Source: Planctomicrobium piriforme
GTDB lineage: Bacteria; Planctomycetota; Planctomycetia; Planctomycetales; Planctomycetaceae
NCBI GenBank assembly: GCA_945860955.1
Contig: CAMATH010000082.1
Span: 1-38,216, forward strand
Reading direction: 5' to 3'
Length of the DNA: 38,216 nt
Below the pieces are notes generated by a model. The model was not told where the DNA came from, searched no databases, and saw only the letters and a program-made list of their open reading frames with translations. Below, one piece after another: positions 24,739 through 35,267 of this stretch. Each line of letters starts with the position of its first letter. The first letter of the stretch is position 1. The translations under genes and the position numbers were made by a program.

Positions 24739-26073
24739 TCAACCTGCGACGGGCATTCGGACATGGGGGGGCGAGATTGCGGGGATCTTTGCCAGGTCAA
24801 CTTCGGCCGCCTGCAGGTTTCCTTCGGTCGTGCGGTGCGTCATGATCACCAGCGGCACCGTCGTCACGGTCGCGCTCCCCGCGTGATTTGACTCGGGCGC
24901 TTCGTGTTGAATGACCGACGCGATACTGATGTTGTTGCGGCCCAGAATGTCGGCGATGTCGGCGAGAACATGCGGCTGATCCTGAACCTGAAATCTCAGG
25001 TAGAATCGCCCGACGATTTTTTCGCGCGGCTGCAACGTGTAGGGGGGCGGATCGCGCCACAGTTCGAGTCGCGGGTAATTGAGCTGCGTGCGGCCGGCGA
25101 CCGTGTCGATGATGTCGGCGACAACAGCGGAAGCGGTCGGCATCTGGCCGGCTCCCGGGCCGGAGTACCAGGTTTGACCCACCACATCCCCCATCAGGCC
25201 AATGGCGTTGAACGCCCCGTGTATCTCGGCGAGCGGCGTCTGTTTGCGCACCAGCGTGGGCTGCACGTACATTTCCAACTGTCCGTCGACAAGCCGCGAG
25301 ACGGCCAGCAGTTTCACGGTGTAGCCGAGTTCGGCGGCGTAGGCCAGATCCGAAAGATCGAGCCGATCAATCCCCTGGCGATGCAGGTTTTCAATGCGGG
25401 CGTTCACGCCAAACGCGAGCCGGGTGAGGATGATCAGTTTCTGCGCAGCATCGGTCCCGTCGACATCGAGCGTGGGATCCTCCTCGGCGAATCCGAGGTC
25501 CTGTGCCCGACGCAGCGCTTGCGCGTAGGACCAGTTTTCGCGGGCCATCTGTGTGAGAATGTAGTTGCTGGTTCCATTCAGAATCGCCGAGATGGAGGTG
25601 ATCTGATTGGCGGCGAGACATTGCCCGACGGTGGCGATGATGGGAATTCCGCCGGCGACGGCCGCTTCGAACGCGATCGTCCGGCCCAGTGCCCGGGCGC
25701 GGGCGAAGAGTTCGTCGCCACATTCGCAAAGCAGCGCCTTGTTCGCCGTCACGACGTCTTTGCCGGCTTCCAGCAGGGCCAGCATGATCTCGCGGGCGGG
25801 ATGGACTCCTCCCACCAGATGGACGGCGACGTCGATTTCGGGGTCGTTGACTACCGAATCGACCTGATCGGTGAGGACTCCCGGGGCAAGTTCAATGCCC
25901 CGCGACTTGTTCAGATCACGCACGACAGCGCGGCGGAGTTCGATGGGACGGCCGGCGCGGCGCGCGAGGCGCTCGGGATGCTGTTGAAGGACACGGGCGA
26001 CGCCGGTGCCAACTGTCCCCAGGCCGATGATGCCTACGCGGGCGGGCGGAAGAGACGGATTGCGATCGGGCAC
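24739..26073 (-). CDS. hom: Homoserine dehydrogenase with ACT domain
   Basis: A 444-residue enzyme reducing aspartate semialdehyde to homoserine for threonine and methionine synthesis. The NAD(P)-binding motif GIIGLGTVGTGV stands near residue 14, the catalytic domain shows TANKALLCECGDELF, GGIPIIATVGQCLAANQI and GTSNYILTQMARE, and EDPTLDVDGTDAAQKL follows. An ACT domain (about 355-440, VLADIADILGRNNISIASVIQ) suggests feedback control by threonine. The start is likely GTG 26073, just before the conserved N-terminus; no strong ribosome site is seen, and the frame continues open to 26268 through the divergent spacer. It is first in a hom-apgM-panB series. Confidence 0.93.
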   Translation of the reverse strand: MPDRNPSLPPARVGIIGLGTVGTGVARVLQQHPERLARRAGRPIELRRAVVRDLNKSRGIELAPGVLTDQVDSVVNDPEIDVAVHLVGGVHPAREIMLALLEAGKDVVTANKALLCECGDELFARARALGRTIAFEAAVAGGIPIIATVGQCLAANQITSISAILNGTSNYILTQMARENWSYAQALRRAQDLGFAEEDPTLDVDGTDAAQKLIILTRLAFGVNARIENLHRQGIDRLDLSDLAYAAELGYTVKLLAVSRLVDGQLEMYVQPTLVRKQTPLAEIHGAFNAIGLMGDVVGQTWYSGPGAGQMPTASAVVADIIDTVAGRTQLNYPRLELWRDPPPYTLQPREKIVGRFYLRFQVQDQPHVLADIADILGRNNISIASVIQHEAPESNHAGSATVTTVPLVIMTHRTTEGNLQAAEVDLAKIPAISPPHVRMPVAG

Positions 26074-26276
26074 GGGGAGTGTGAATTGCGACGAGAATCT
26101 GCGGTTGGATACGGGAGAGGATCCCGCGAACGGCCGCCATCCTACGAAGCGAACCTGCTGTTTGACAACACGCCTGCGCTGCGAATGCGGCGAACAGTGG
26201 CTAGAATGCGACGCTCCGTGGATCCGCCCGCAGATTGTTCCCTCCGCCTTCAACACTTCTTCACCCACTCGCCAAG

Positions 26277-27078
26277 ATGACTGGCTCTGAATTTCACGCG
26301 AGTAACCGAAAACTGCGGATCGGTGCGGTCAATTACCTGAACTCAAAACCACTGATCGAAGGACTGGCCGAGCTGACTCCCGAAGCCGATCTGATTCTCG
26401 ATTTTCCGAGTCGGCTGGCGGACCAGCTCTCGCGGGGAGGTCTGGATGTCGCGTTGGTCCCGTCGATCGCGAGTTTGCTCGACCCCGATTACGAAGTGGT
26501 CTCTGACGCCTGCGTCGCCACGCGGGGACCGGTCTTATCCGTGAAAATGTACAGCCGGGTTCCGCCACAGGAGATCCGGCGGCTCGCCCTGGACGCGGGT
26601 TCGCGCACTAGTGCAACGCTGGTGCGAATTCTGCTTGCGGAACGATACCAGGTATTCCCGCAGGTCGAACCCTTGCCCCTCGATCAGACCCTGGAATCCA
26701 GTTCGGCCGATGCGATTCTGCTGATCGGTGACCGGGCGATTCATGAACCCCGGGAGTCGTTCGCCTGTACGTGGGATCTCGGCGAAGAGTGGACGAAGTC
26801 AACAGGATTGCCCTTCGTCTTCGCGCTGTGGGCGACTCGGGCCGGGACGGAACTCGGACCGGTCGAAGAGGCGTTGACCGCCGCCCGTGATCTGGGTGTG
26901 GAACGACTGGACGAAATCGCCCGGCGTGAAGCCCCCTTACTGGGGCTGAGCGAACGCGTGACGATTGATTACTTGAAGCACAACCTGTATTACCGGCTGG
27001 GTGAGTCTGAACGGAAAGGGCTGGCGCGGTTCCAGCAGCTTGCCGTCCGATATGAACTCGCCCCGGGAGGAATCGAGC

Positions 27079-27107
<29 letters not shown>
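26277..27107 (+). CDS. mqnA: Chorismate dehydratase MqnA (futalosine pathway)
   Basis: A 276-residue periplasmic-binding-protein-fold enzyme that dehydrates chorismate to 3-enolpyruvyl-benzoate, the entry step of the futalosine route to menaquinone. The start motif RIGAVNYLNSKPLIEGL is diagnostic, and LSRGGLDVALVPSIASL and SVKMYSRVPPQEIRRLALD follow the family. It has no signal peptide, as expected for this cytoplasmic enzyme. ATG 26277 is chosen. Its end overlaps the mqnC start. It is divergent from hom across about 200 bases in which I could not assign a promoter firmly. Confidence 0.93.
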
Positions 27108-28223
<1,116 letters not shown>

Positions 28224-28227
<4 letters not shown>

Positions 28228-29009
28228 TTCGGGTTGAAGGGCTGACGAAGACGTTTCACGATTTGAAACGGGGCGAAGTCGCCGCCGTCGATCGCGTGTC
28301 GTTTCATGTGGCCCCGGGTGAGATTTTCGGACTGTTGGGAGCAAACGGCGCGGGGAAAACAACCTGCCTGCGAATCCTCAGTACCGTATTGAAGCCGACG
28401 CATGGCCTCGCGATGGTCGCGGGGCACAATGTTCTCACCGAGCCCGCCGCCGTCCGCGCGCGGATCGGATTCATGTCGGGAAACACGGGCGTTTACGACC
28501 GCATGTCGGCCTGGGAGTTCGTTCATTACTATGGCCGACTGTATGGAATCGCCGAAAATCGACTGCGGGAGCGGATGGAAGAAGTCTTTGAGATTCTGCA
28601 GATGAACGACTACCGCGACCTCCCCGGGGCGCGGATGTCGACGGGGATGAAGCAGAAAGTGTCGATCGCCCGCACGATTATTCACGATCCCCCCGTGATG
28701 ATTTTCGACGAACCGACTTCGGGATTGGATGTTCTGGTGGCGCGGGCGCTGTTGACGACGATCGAGTCGCTGAAGGCGGCGGGCAAGTGCATCATTTTTT
28801 CGACTCACATCATGCGCGAGGTCGAACGGCTGTGTGACCGGATCGCGATCATTCATCGCGGGCGGATTCTGGCGGCGGGTACCGTCGCCGAGCTGGAAGC
28901 CGAGCATTCCCAGCCCGACATGGAAGAACTCTTCTTCGACCTGATCACTAAAATGGGGACAGGTCCAATTAACGGCGACACGCGTGACTCGGGTTCAACC
29001 CAGGATTGA
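28224..29009 (+). CDS. ABC transporter ATP-binding protein (NatA-like)
   Basis: A 261-residue ATPase subunit. Walker [10 protein letters not shown] begins near residue 40, the Q-loop region is [18 protein letters not shown], the signature is [13 protein letters not shown] in place of LSGGQ, and Walker B is [12 protein letters not shown] with the switch His in [10 protein letters not shown]. The MSTGMKQK signature is typical of NatA/CcmA-type exporters. The ATG overlaps the mqnC stop. Its partner is the NatB-like fusion that begins three bases after its stop. The substrate is unknown: sodium export is the model function of NatA, but drug or lipid export is equally possible. Confidence 0.92.
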
Positions 29010-29012
29010 TCG

Positions 29013-31310
29013 ATGGACTTTCCCACGTGGTCCCGCAGTGTCTCGCGAATCGGGTTGATCGTCTCCCGCGAGCTGCGTGACCAGATGCGCGACCGCAGGA
29101 CGATGTTTCTGGTCGTGGTCCTGCCCATGCTGCTCTATCCCGCGCTGGGATTGGGGATGATGCAGTTGACACTGCTGTTCGGGGAGCAGCCCCGCACGGT
29201 GATTCTTTTGGGGGCCGACAATCTGCCCGATGATCCCGTGCTGTTTGTGAATGACCGGTTCGCAGTGGAGTGGTTACGCAAAGGGAGTGATCCGAACCGC
29301 CTGCGCGTCGTTTCCGACCGGACCCCCAGTGCGGAAGGTTCCGAATCTCTGGAAGCGGCGCAAGTTTCTGACAAACGGCGGGAAAAGCTGCTGGCGGCGG
29401 CCCGTGCCGTGCAGCAGACGCTCGAGTCGGAAGGGGCCGAAGCGGCAGGGCGGGTGTTCGACGCCGCGGAACTAGAAGCGGTGTTACTGATTCCACCAGG
29501 ATTTCGCGATTCACTGGCGAGTGTCCGACAACGGCTCGATCAGGGGGAAGGGACGGTCGAGGCGGACTGGCAGCGACCGGCCGTGGTTTACAACAAGGCG
29601 GCTGAAAAGTCGGCGGCGACCTGGATGCGCACCACGGCGGTTCTCGAACGCTGGGAAGGGGCGATTCTCGCCGACCTGTTAAAGCGCGCCCGGCTCGACG
29701 AGGCGTTCACTCACCCGGCTCTCGCCGACCCAATCGACCTGTCGCTTCCCGCGCAGGTGTCGGCGAGTTTGTGGGGCCGACTCTTCCCGGCATTTCTGGT
29801 GATCATGGCGGTGACCGGCGCGTTCTACCCGGCGATCGACCTGGTCGCGGGGGAAAAAGAACGGGGAACGATGGAAACGCTGCTCATCTGCCCGGCGACC
29901 CGGCTGGAAGTGGTCCTGGGGAAATTCGTCACCGTCATGTTGTTCAGCATGACGACTGCGATGTTGAATCTGGTGAGTACGGGTTTCACCGGCAAACAAC
30001 TGCTGGCGATGGCTCCCGCGCAAGGATCGGGGGGAAGTTTCGATCTGCCTCCTGTCACCACACTGGTGTGGCTGGGGGTTCTGTTGCTTCCCCTGTCGGC
30101 ACTCTTCAGCGCGCTCGCGCTCGCGCTGGCGACGTTCGCCAAGAGCAGCAAAGAGGGACAGTACTATCTGACGCCGCTCTTGATGGTCACGATGGGACTG
30201 ACGGTGTTTTGCCTCACACCGGGAACCGAGTTGACTCCTCAGTTGTGCCTGTTGCCGGTCGTGGGGCCGGCGCTGCTGCTGAAGGGACTTTTGTTGTCTC
30301 CCGCGCAAGCCGGCTCGGTTGGGGTCTACATCCTGCCGGTGCTGGTTTCGTCGTGCGTTTACAGCGGGCTGGCGCTGTGGTGGGCTGTCGAACTGTTTCA
30401 TCGCGAAGAAGTGTTGTTTCGCGAAGGGGAACGGTTCGAACTGGTGCCGTGGCTCAAGGATTTGTGGCGGACACGCGGCGAACTGCCGACGTTTGCCCAG
30501 GCGGCGACCTGTTTCAGTCTGATCATGCTGTTGCAGTTCTTCGCGTCGGGGTGGTTTCCCAAACCTCCGGCGGACGCGACTTCCGTGGAGCGAGGCACGA
30601 TGATGCTCCAGCAGGTGATCATGCAGCAGTGTCTGGTCATCGCCGGCCCGGCCTGCCTCATGGCGGTCGCGCTCACGCGAAATCCGCAACGAACACTGCG
30701 GCTGCGCGGCGCGACTTTGGGCTGGATTGCCGGCGGCGCGGCGCTGGCACTCTGCCTCCATCCCCCCACGGTCGAGTTGCAAGAGCGGATGAAGTGGTTT
30801 TTCGGAGAACTTCCCCCGGCGGCGAAGGGAATGTTCGAATCGTTGGGAGATCCGGAAATACCGATCGGCTTATTGTTCGTCGCGATCGCGATCGCTCCCG
30901 CGATCTGTGAGGAGCTGGCGTTTCGCGGATTCATCCTGAGTGGATTTGGCTCGCGCGGTCGGTTCATCCTGGCGATTCTGTTTTCCAGCCTGATGTTCGG
31001 CGCGGTCCATATGATCCCGCAGCAGGTTTTGAACGCCGGTCTGTTGGGGACGTTGCTTGGGTGGATGGCGGTTCGCAGCGGGAGCTTGTTGCCAGGGTTT
31101 GCGTTTCATCTGGTGAATAACGCGCTGGGGCTATGGCACGGTCGAGTGGGAACGCCGTGGGGAGAGGCGCATAGCGCGACTTGGTTCGCGGACACGGTTG
31201 GGGGATCACTGCGGTATTCTGGGCTGACGGTCGCGGTGGGGTTGGCGATGGCTGTGGGGATTGTTGTGAGTCTGCGGCGGAGGTTGGCTGGTTGTTTGCG
31301 ACAGGGTTGA
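29013..31310 (+). CDS. ABC-2/NatB-like permease fused to a CPBP intramembrane protease
   Basis: A 765-residue membrane protein. The N-terminal part (about 1-490) is an ABC-2/NatB-type permease: one helix near 31-52, a long soluble domain, then helices after residue 250 with the conserved VAGEKERGTMETLLICPATR. The C-terminal part (about 500-760) is a CPBP (CAAX protease, Abi) domain with EELAFRG (Glu633, Glu634, Arg638), His666 in the next helix, and His699 with Asn703. These are the metal or catalytic residues of the family. NatB-CPBP fusions seem to recur in planctomycetes. It pairs with the ATPase encoded just upstream. Whether the protease part cleaves a substrate or only gates transport is unknown. 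Confidence 0.88.
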   Translation: MDFPTWSRSVSRIGLIVSRELRDQMRDRRTMFLVVVLPMLLYPALGLGMMQLTLLFGEQPRTVILLGADNLPDDPVLFVNDRFAVEWLRKGSDPNRLRVVSDRTPSAEGSESLEAAQVSDKRREKLLAAARAVQQTLESEGAEAAGRVFDAAELEAVLLIPPGFRDSLASVRQRLDQGEGTVEADWQRPAVVYNKAAEKSAATWMRTTAVLERWEGAILADLLKRARLDEAFTHPALADPIDLSLPAQVSASLWGRLFPAFLVIMAVTGAFYPAIDLVAGEKERGTMETLLICPATRLEVVLGKFVTVMLFSMTTAMLNLVSTGFTGKQLLAMAPAQGSGGSFDLPPVTTLVWLGVLLLPLSALFSALALALATFAKSSKEGQYYLTPLLMVTMGLTVFCLTPGTELTPQLCLLPVVGPALLLKGLLLSPAQAGSVGVYILPVLVSSCVYSGLALWWAVELFHREEVLFREGERFELVPWLKDLWRTRGELPTFAQAATCFSLIMLLQFFASGWFPKPPADATSVERGTMMLQQVIMQQCLVIAGPACLMAVALTRNPQRTLRLRGATLGWIAGGAALALCLHPPTVELQERMKWFFGELPPAAKGMFESLGDPEIPIGLLFVAIAIAPAICEELAFRGFILSGFGSRGRFILAILFSSLMFGAVHMIPQQVLNAGLLGTLLGWMAVRSGSLLPGFAFHLVNNALGLWHGRVGTPWGEAHSATWFADTVGGSLRYSGLTVAVGLAMAVGIVVSLRRRLAGCLRQG

Positions 31311-31629
31311 GGCAGGGGCGGATTGACCAGGGAGCTAACGCTCCCCGTTCGCCTGTTCGGCGATTGGGGTGTGGCGGATGGCTGTAACATGCTGTGCTGC
31401 AAGGTGTTGCGATAAACCCAGGGGCCTTGCCCAGATTCCGTATTCTACCGATCGCGACGGTTCCGCTCGATCTTCCGATGAGAATCAACGTATTCACTGT
31501 ATTGAACGGGCCGGTTTCTCCGATAAAGACAGCCAGTCGTTCGCCGATCCGTCGGTTGCGCTTTGGGACGGATCCCTTAACGCAGATTCCGAACTGGGGC
31601 GACGTCAGTTCAGGTGCGGAGGATCAGTT
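31311..31629 (+). other. Spacer before the BBP7-like gene
   Basis: About 320 bases with no supported gene. The left end holds the hairpin repeat at 31327-31355. The frame of the next gene is open through most of the spacer, but the translation has no signal peptide or family pattern. I could not find a promoter with good boxes and spacing. Confidence 0.5.
31327..31355 (+). repeat. Dispersed hairpin repeat, copy 2
   Basis: CCA, then stem GGGAGC / GCTCCC with a TAAC loop, then CGTTCGCCTG. It aligns over 29 bases with 5760-5788; the stem differs at complementary positions so that pairing is kept. Lying just after the permease-protease stop, it may act as the operon's 3' hairpin, though there is no T run. 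Confidence 0.65.
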
Positions 31630-32715
31630 ATGCGTCAGACGGTGCTCTCGCTGTTTCTGGCCGGCGCTCTTGCAGGCGTCGGCTCGGTCGCCGCGGCTGG
31701 TGATCTCATCCGCGCCCAGTCCCCCTGGGATGAGGCGTACGGAGAAGAGTACGAAGCGCCAGGCGTCCAGTCGTTTGGCTCGACCCGGGGACACTTCGAA
31801 GAGGGGACCGGCCCCACAAGCTGGTACGCCCCACCCGATTACAGCATGTTCTTCAAGGCGGGGGTGCAGTGGCTCTCGCGATCGAACGGGGCGACTGACC
31901 AGACATTGGTCGTCGAGTTGCCTCCGCTGTCGACCCCCGTGCTGGGGACGAGTGACGTCAGTCTGGACAGCCAGTTCAATCCCGGTGCGATCTTCACGCT
32001 GGGGATCAACTTTGACCAGGTGTCTGGCGTTGATTTCGTCTACTGGGGATTGCAGAACTACAGCAGTAGCTCGACGGTGACCAGCAACAATTTTCTGGGA
32101 CTCGCCGGCACATTGCAGACCGCGACCGTCGACTTCATTTTCGCCGACCGGATGTCGGCGGAATACAACTCGCAGCTCAACAACGCCGAGGCGAACTACC
32201 GCCAGACCATTGAAGGGGTCACGATGCTCGCCGGCTTCCGGTACTTCAGCCTGGCGGAGACGTTCAACATCAACTCGCGAAACGCCTTCACGCAGACCGC
32301 CAGCGACTACCACATCGACGCCCACAACCAACTGGTGGGGGGTCAGGTCGGTCTGGGTTACGGGTTCGAATGGGGGCGGTTCCACCTGGGTGCCGACACC
32401 AAGTTCGCTGTCCTCGCCAACCTGAGCAGTCAGGACACGCTGCTGAACGACTTCGGCAACACATTCACCCGCCGCAACTACACCGACCAGTCGACTCCCG
32501 TCTCGTTGATTTCCGATACGACCGTCAACGGCAAGTTCCAGGTGACGGACTGGCTGGCGGTGGAACTCGGCTACCGGTTCATGTGGGTGCAAAACGTCGC
32601 ACTCGCTCCGAACCAGCTTGACCTGACCGACTCACCGGCGGGGACCAAGATCATCGATCCGCGAAGCCAGATCTACCTCAACGGCTTGATGCTCAGTACC
32701 GAGGTTCGGTGGTAG
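31630..32715 (+). CDS. BBP7-like outer-membrane beta-barrel protein
   Basis: A 361-residue exported protein. A signal peptide (MRQTVLSLFLAGALAGVGSVAAAG) is followed by a short acidic linker, then a domain of alternating polar and aromatic residues ending in a terminal tryptophan (LMLSTEVRW), typical of outer-membrane barrels. The repeated features (an LDSQFNPGAIFTLGINFD segment, DFIFADRMSAEYNSQLNNAEANYR and GFRYFSLAETFNINS) match the BBP7 family found mainly in planctomycetes. ATG 31630 has GGAGGAT six bases upstream. Its function is unknown; it is likely a structural or porin-like surface protein. The gene stands alone and ends in a strong terminator. Confidence 0.85.
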   Translation: MRQTVLSLFLAGALAGVGSVAAAGDLIRAQSPWDEAYGEEYEAPGVQSFGSTRGHFEEGTGPTSWYAPPDYSMFFKAGVQWLSRSNGATDQTLVVELPPLSTPVLGTSDVSLDSQFNPGAIFTLGINFDQVSGVDFVYWGLQNYSSSSTVTSNNFLGLAGTLQTATVDFIFADRMSAEYNSQLNNAEANYRQTIEGVTMLAGFRYFSLAETFNINSRNAFTQTASDYHIDAHNQLVGGQVGLGYGFEWGRFHLGADTKFAVLANLSSQDTLLNDFGNTFTRRNYTDQSTPVSLISDTTVNGKFQVTDWLAVELGYRFMWVQNVALAPNQLDLTDSPAGTKIIDPRSQIYLNGLMLSTEVRW

Positions 32716-32735
32716 GAATCCGAGTGAGGCAGGCG

Positions 32736-32769
32736 GGCAGGGAGCTTTGGCTCCCTGCCTTCGTTCTTT
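32736..32769 (+). terminator. Strong hairpin terminator between convergent genes
   Basis: A perfect 10-bp stem (GGCAGGGAGC / GCTCCCTGCC, loop TTTG, 32736-32759) is followed by the T-rich TTCGTTCTTT. It serves the barrel gene and, being symmetric, may also stop the vWA transcript arriving from the right. Confidence 0.75.
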
Positions 32770-32807
32770 GGCCAGCTCGAAGTCACAAATTCCCGCTTCG
32801 GTAGACT

Positions 32808-35267
32808 CTACGCCAGCTTCAGCAGCTTCCGCGTCAGCCACTCCGCCCCCAGCAGGCCGACCAGGATGTACATCACCCACTGACGGTCCCACAGCGATTT
32901 CGGCTGGTCGTATTGAATGCGGACTTGCGAACGGTCGGGGAGCAGTTTGGGGAGTTCGGTCGCCATCGAATCGAGTTTCAGAAACAGTCCGCCGGTCTCG
33001 TTTCGGGCGAGCAGTCCCAGCAGATTGGCGTTCTGTTCCGGATGTTCAAACTCGAGGTTGGGCATGCGAACCGAAACGCTTCCCGTCAGCTTTTCGTCGG
33101 AATCGGGGATTCCCAATTCCAGCTTGTAGGTGCCGGGGGCGCCCGCGATGAATGAGCCGGTGAACAGGCCGGGGCGGGTCTTGTCTCCCAGCAGCGACAG
33201 CGCCGGGCTGCGAGGTTTGCCGTTGGGGTCGAACAGTTCCAGGCTCACTTTGTCGGCCTCGTACTCCTTGAATTGCGGATCGAGCAGGCGGACCCGCAAC
33301 GGGACCGTCGACCCAAGCGCGTATTGAGTTTTCTCCAGCAGCATGATTCCGCGATTCGTCCCGCGAAGCAGTCGCCCTTGTCCGACTTCACGCAACAGCT
33401 TGATCCAGAAGCGGTCATAGAACGCCTCATCGAGCGCTCGCAGCCGCCACATCTCGGCGCTGCCCAGATACATCACCCGGCCGGCACCATAGAACTGCGA
33501 CGCGAGCAGGATCGGAGGTTCGGGACTGCGGGCGTCAGCCACGCGGGCATAGACCGTGGCGGCCGACTTGGGATTGTTCGTCGGGAAGCAGCGGAAGATT
33601 CCCGGGAATTCCCGCCAGGCGGTCGCCGAGGTGAGCGGATTGTCGGTGATCTGCAGGAAACCTGCTTCCAGGCCCTCCCGGGTGAACTCGACCGGCCACG
33701 CCGTCGCGTATTCTTCTTCGTCGGAAAGCCGGGCGACGTCCAGAACCACCGGGTAGAGTTCCAGCAGTCTCGCGAGCGCTTCCCGGGTCTGATCCGACGA
33801 TGTCGCCAGACGGGGCGTGTTGACTTCCCCCGCCACAAGAATCAAGCCACCGGCCTGCGCGTACGACCACTCGGCCAGATGCATCAATGAGGCCCCATCG
33901 TCTCCGCCAATCTTACGCCAGTCGGGATCGAACGCGACGATCACGTCGTAATTGAACAGCTCTTCGCGGGTTTTGGGGAACTCGAACAGCAGGTTGTCTG
34001 ATTCCTGACTGATTCCCACGACGCCCGTTTGCAGCAGCACATCGGTGGTGATCGACTTGTCGCGATGCAACAGGTTCCGGACGAACTGGTAGTCGCGCAT
34101 CGGACCACCCGCCAACAGCAGCACCCGGCTCTTGCGATCGACCACCTCGACCGACACGTCGTCTTGAACCGGGTCATCCCCCAGCTCTTTGATCTTGGTC
34201 GTCGGACGGGCACGCACCCGGAAGATCCGCCGACCGGCTTCGGTCGGTACGTAGTTGAAGCTGACTGTGACCGGCGCGCCGTCGGCAGGAAGGAGATCGT
34301 CCCGGGTTTGCACTACCACAGGCTCGCCTTCATCCCGTTCGAGTTTGCTCAGCAGTTCAACCGTCATCGGCTGTCGGGGCAAACCCTGTCCCGAGACGAA
34401 TGCCGACAGCGTAAACCCATCGTTGATATGGACGTGCGTGGGGGATTGGATCTCGGCGAGCTGCAACGCCACCGGCTTGTTGCGGCTTCCGACCCCGACC
34501 GGTATCACCCGCGCCTTGGCGGTGACCGCCAGATCCGACACCGTTTTCGGATCGACCCCCGCGTTGTTCTGCCCGTCGCTGATCAACACGATTCCCGACA
34601 GCGTGTCGCCGTTCTGTTCACGAATCGCCTGCAAGAGCGCGTCTCCCAGACGCGACTCCGGTCCGCGTGGACGCAGAATCTCGGTCCAATTCGGAGGCGC
34701 GTCGGCCTCGTCGGTTGAGGCTTCACCGCCGACGGCAGGCTTTACGGGACGGTCGGCTCCGTGACGGGACAAGACCATTTGCCGAGCCACCTGACTGTCG
34801 AACGTCCAGATCGCCACGTCGTGGGACTTGCGCAAGTCCTCCAACAGCGGCGACTTTTCGAAGACCTGTTTCACCTGATCGGCGCGGCTGGTAACAGGTT
34901 CGCCCGCCGACGCCCCGTCACCATCGCGATCCTGCCGACTCATGGAGACCGACGTATCGACCAGGAAGAGGACGCGTGAGTATTCCGAGAATTCCTGCGA
35001 CCGGCGTTCCTGCGGGATGAGCGCGACCAGGGCCAGAGCGGCGATCGCCAGACCGCGCAGCGCCCACAGCCAGACGCGCCAGAACGGATGCAGTTCCCGC
35101 GTGTCGCGATAGTAGAGCCAGGTCGAAAACAGTAACAGCAGCGCGAACGCGCCCGAGAGCAGCACGAACCAACCGGTGTCGGTCTCACGGCCAAACTCAA
35201 ACGTCGACCAGAAATCGGTCCACGCCGGCCAATCGGGAAACAGCTTCGCGATCCACGCGGCCTTCAT
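32808..35267 (-). CDS. vWA-domain membrane protein with glutamine-amidotransferase-like region
   Basis: An 819-residue membrane protein. Two helices lie near 34-52 and 68-85, then a von Willebrand A domain (about 95-270) with an intact metal site DTSVSMS. A segment of immunoglobulin-like character follows (about 275-395), then a class I glutamine-amidotransferase-like fold (about 400-600, with VLLLAGGPMRDYQFVRNLL), and a final helix near 795-815. The architecture recurs in the planctomycete BatA-like cluster. It is translated from an ATG that overlaps the stop of the BatA-like gene. It probably forms a complex with that protein at the membrane; the substrate and role are not known. Confidence 0.8.
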   Translation of the reverse strand: MKAAWIAKLFPDWPAWTDFWSTFEFGRETDTGWFVLLSGAFALLLLFSTWLYYRDTRELHPFWRVWLWALRGLAIAALALVALIPQERRSQEFSEYSRVLFLVDTSVSMSRQDRDGDGASAGEPVTSRADQVKQVFEKSPLLEDLRKSHDVAIWTFDSQVARQMVLSRHGADRPVKPAVGGEASTDEADAPPNWTEILRPRGPESRLGDALLQAIREQNGDTLSGIVLISDGQNNAGVDPKTVSDLAVTAKARVIPVGVGSRNKPVALQLAEIQSPTHVHINDGFTLSAFVSGQGLPRQPMTVELLSKLERDEGEPVVVQTRDDLLPADGAPVTVSFNYVPTEAGRRIFRVRARPTTKIKELGDDPVQDDVSVEVVDRKSRVLLLAGGPMRDYQFVRNLLHRDKSITTDVLLQTGVVGISQESDNLLFEFPKTREELFNYDVIVAFDPDWRKIGGDDGASLMHLAEWSYAQAGGLILVAGEVNTPRLATSSDQTREALARLLELYPVVLDVARLSDEEEYATAWPVEFTREGLEAGFLQITDNPLTSATAWREFPGIFRCFPTNNPKSAATVYARVADARSPEPPILLASQFYGAGRVMYLGSAEMWRLRALDEAFYDRFWIKLLREVGQGRLLRGTNRGIMLLEKTQYALGSTVPLRVRLLDPQFKEYEADKVSLELFDPNGKPRSPALSLLGDKTRPGLFTGSFIAGAPGTYKLELGIPDSDEKLTGSVSVRMPNLEFEHPEQNANLLGLLARNETGGLFLKLDSMATELPKLLPDRSQVRIQYDQPKSLWDRQWVMYILVGLLGAEWLTRKLLKLA

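Noticed and set aside
26162-26207. Promoter for mqnA from TTGACA (26162) and TAGAAT (26202)
   Set aside because: Both boxes look good alone, but the 34-bp distance is about twice the allowed spacing, and neither has a partner at 16-18 bp.
24904-26280. 458-codon plus-strand frame opposite homoserine dehydrogenase
   Set aside because: It is the mirror frame of a conserved gene, with no ribosome site and a composition expected of a shadow.
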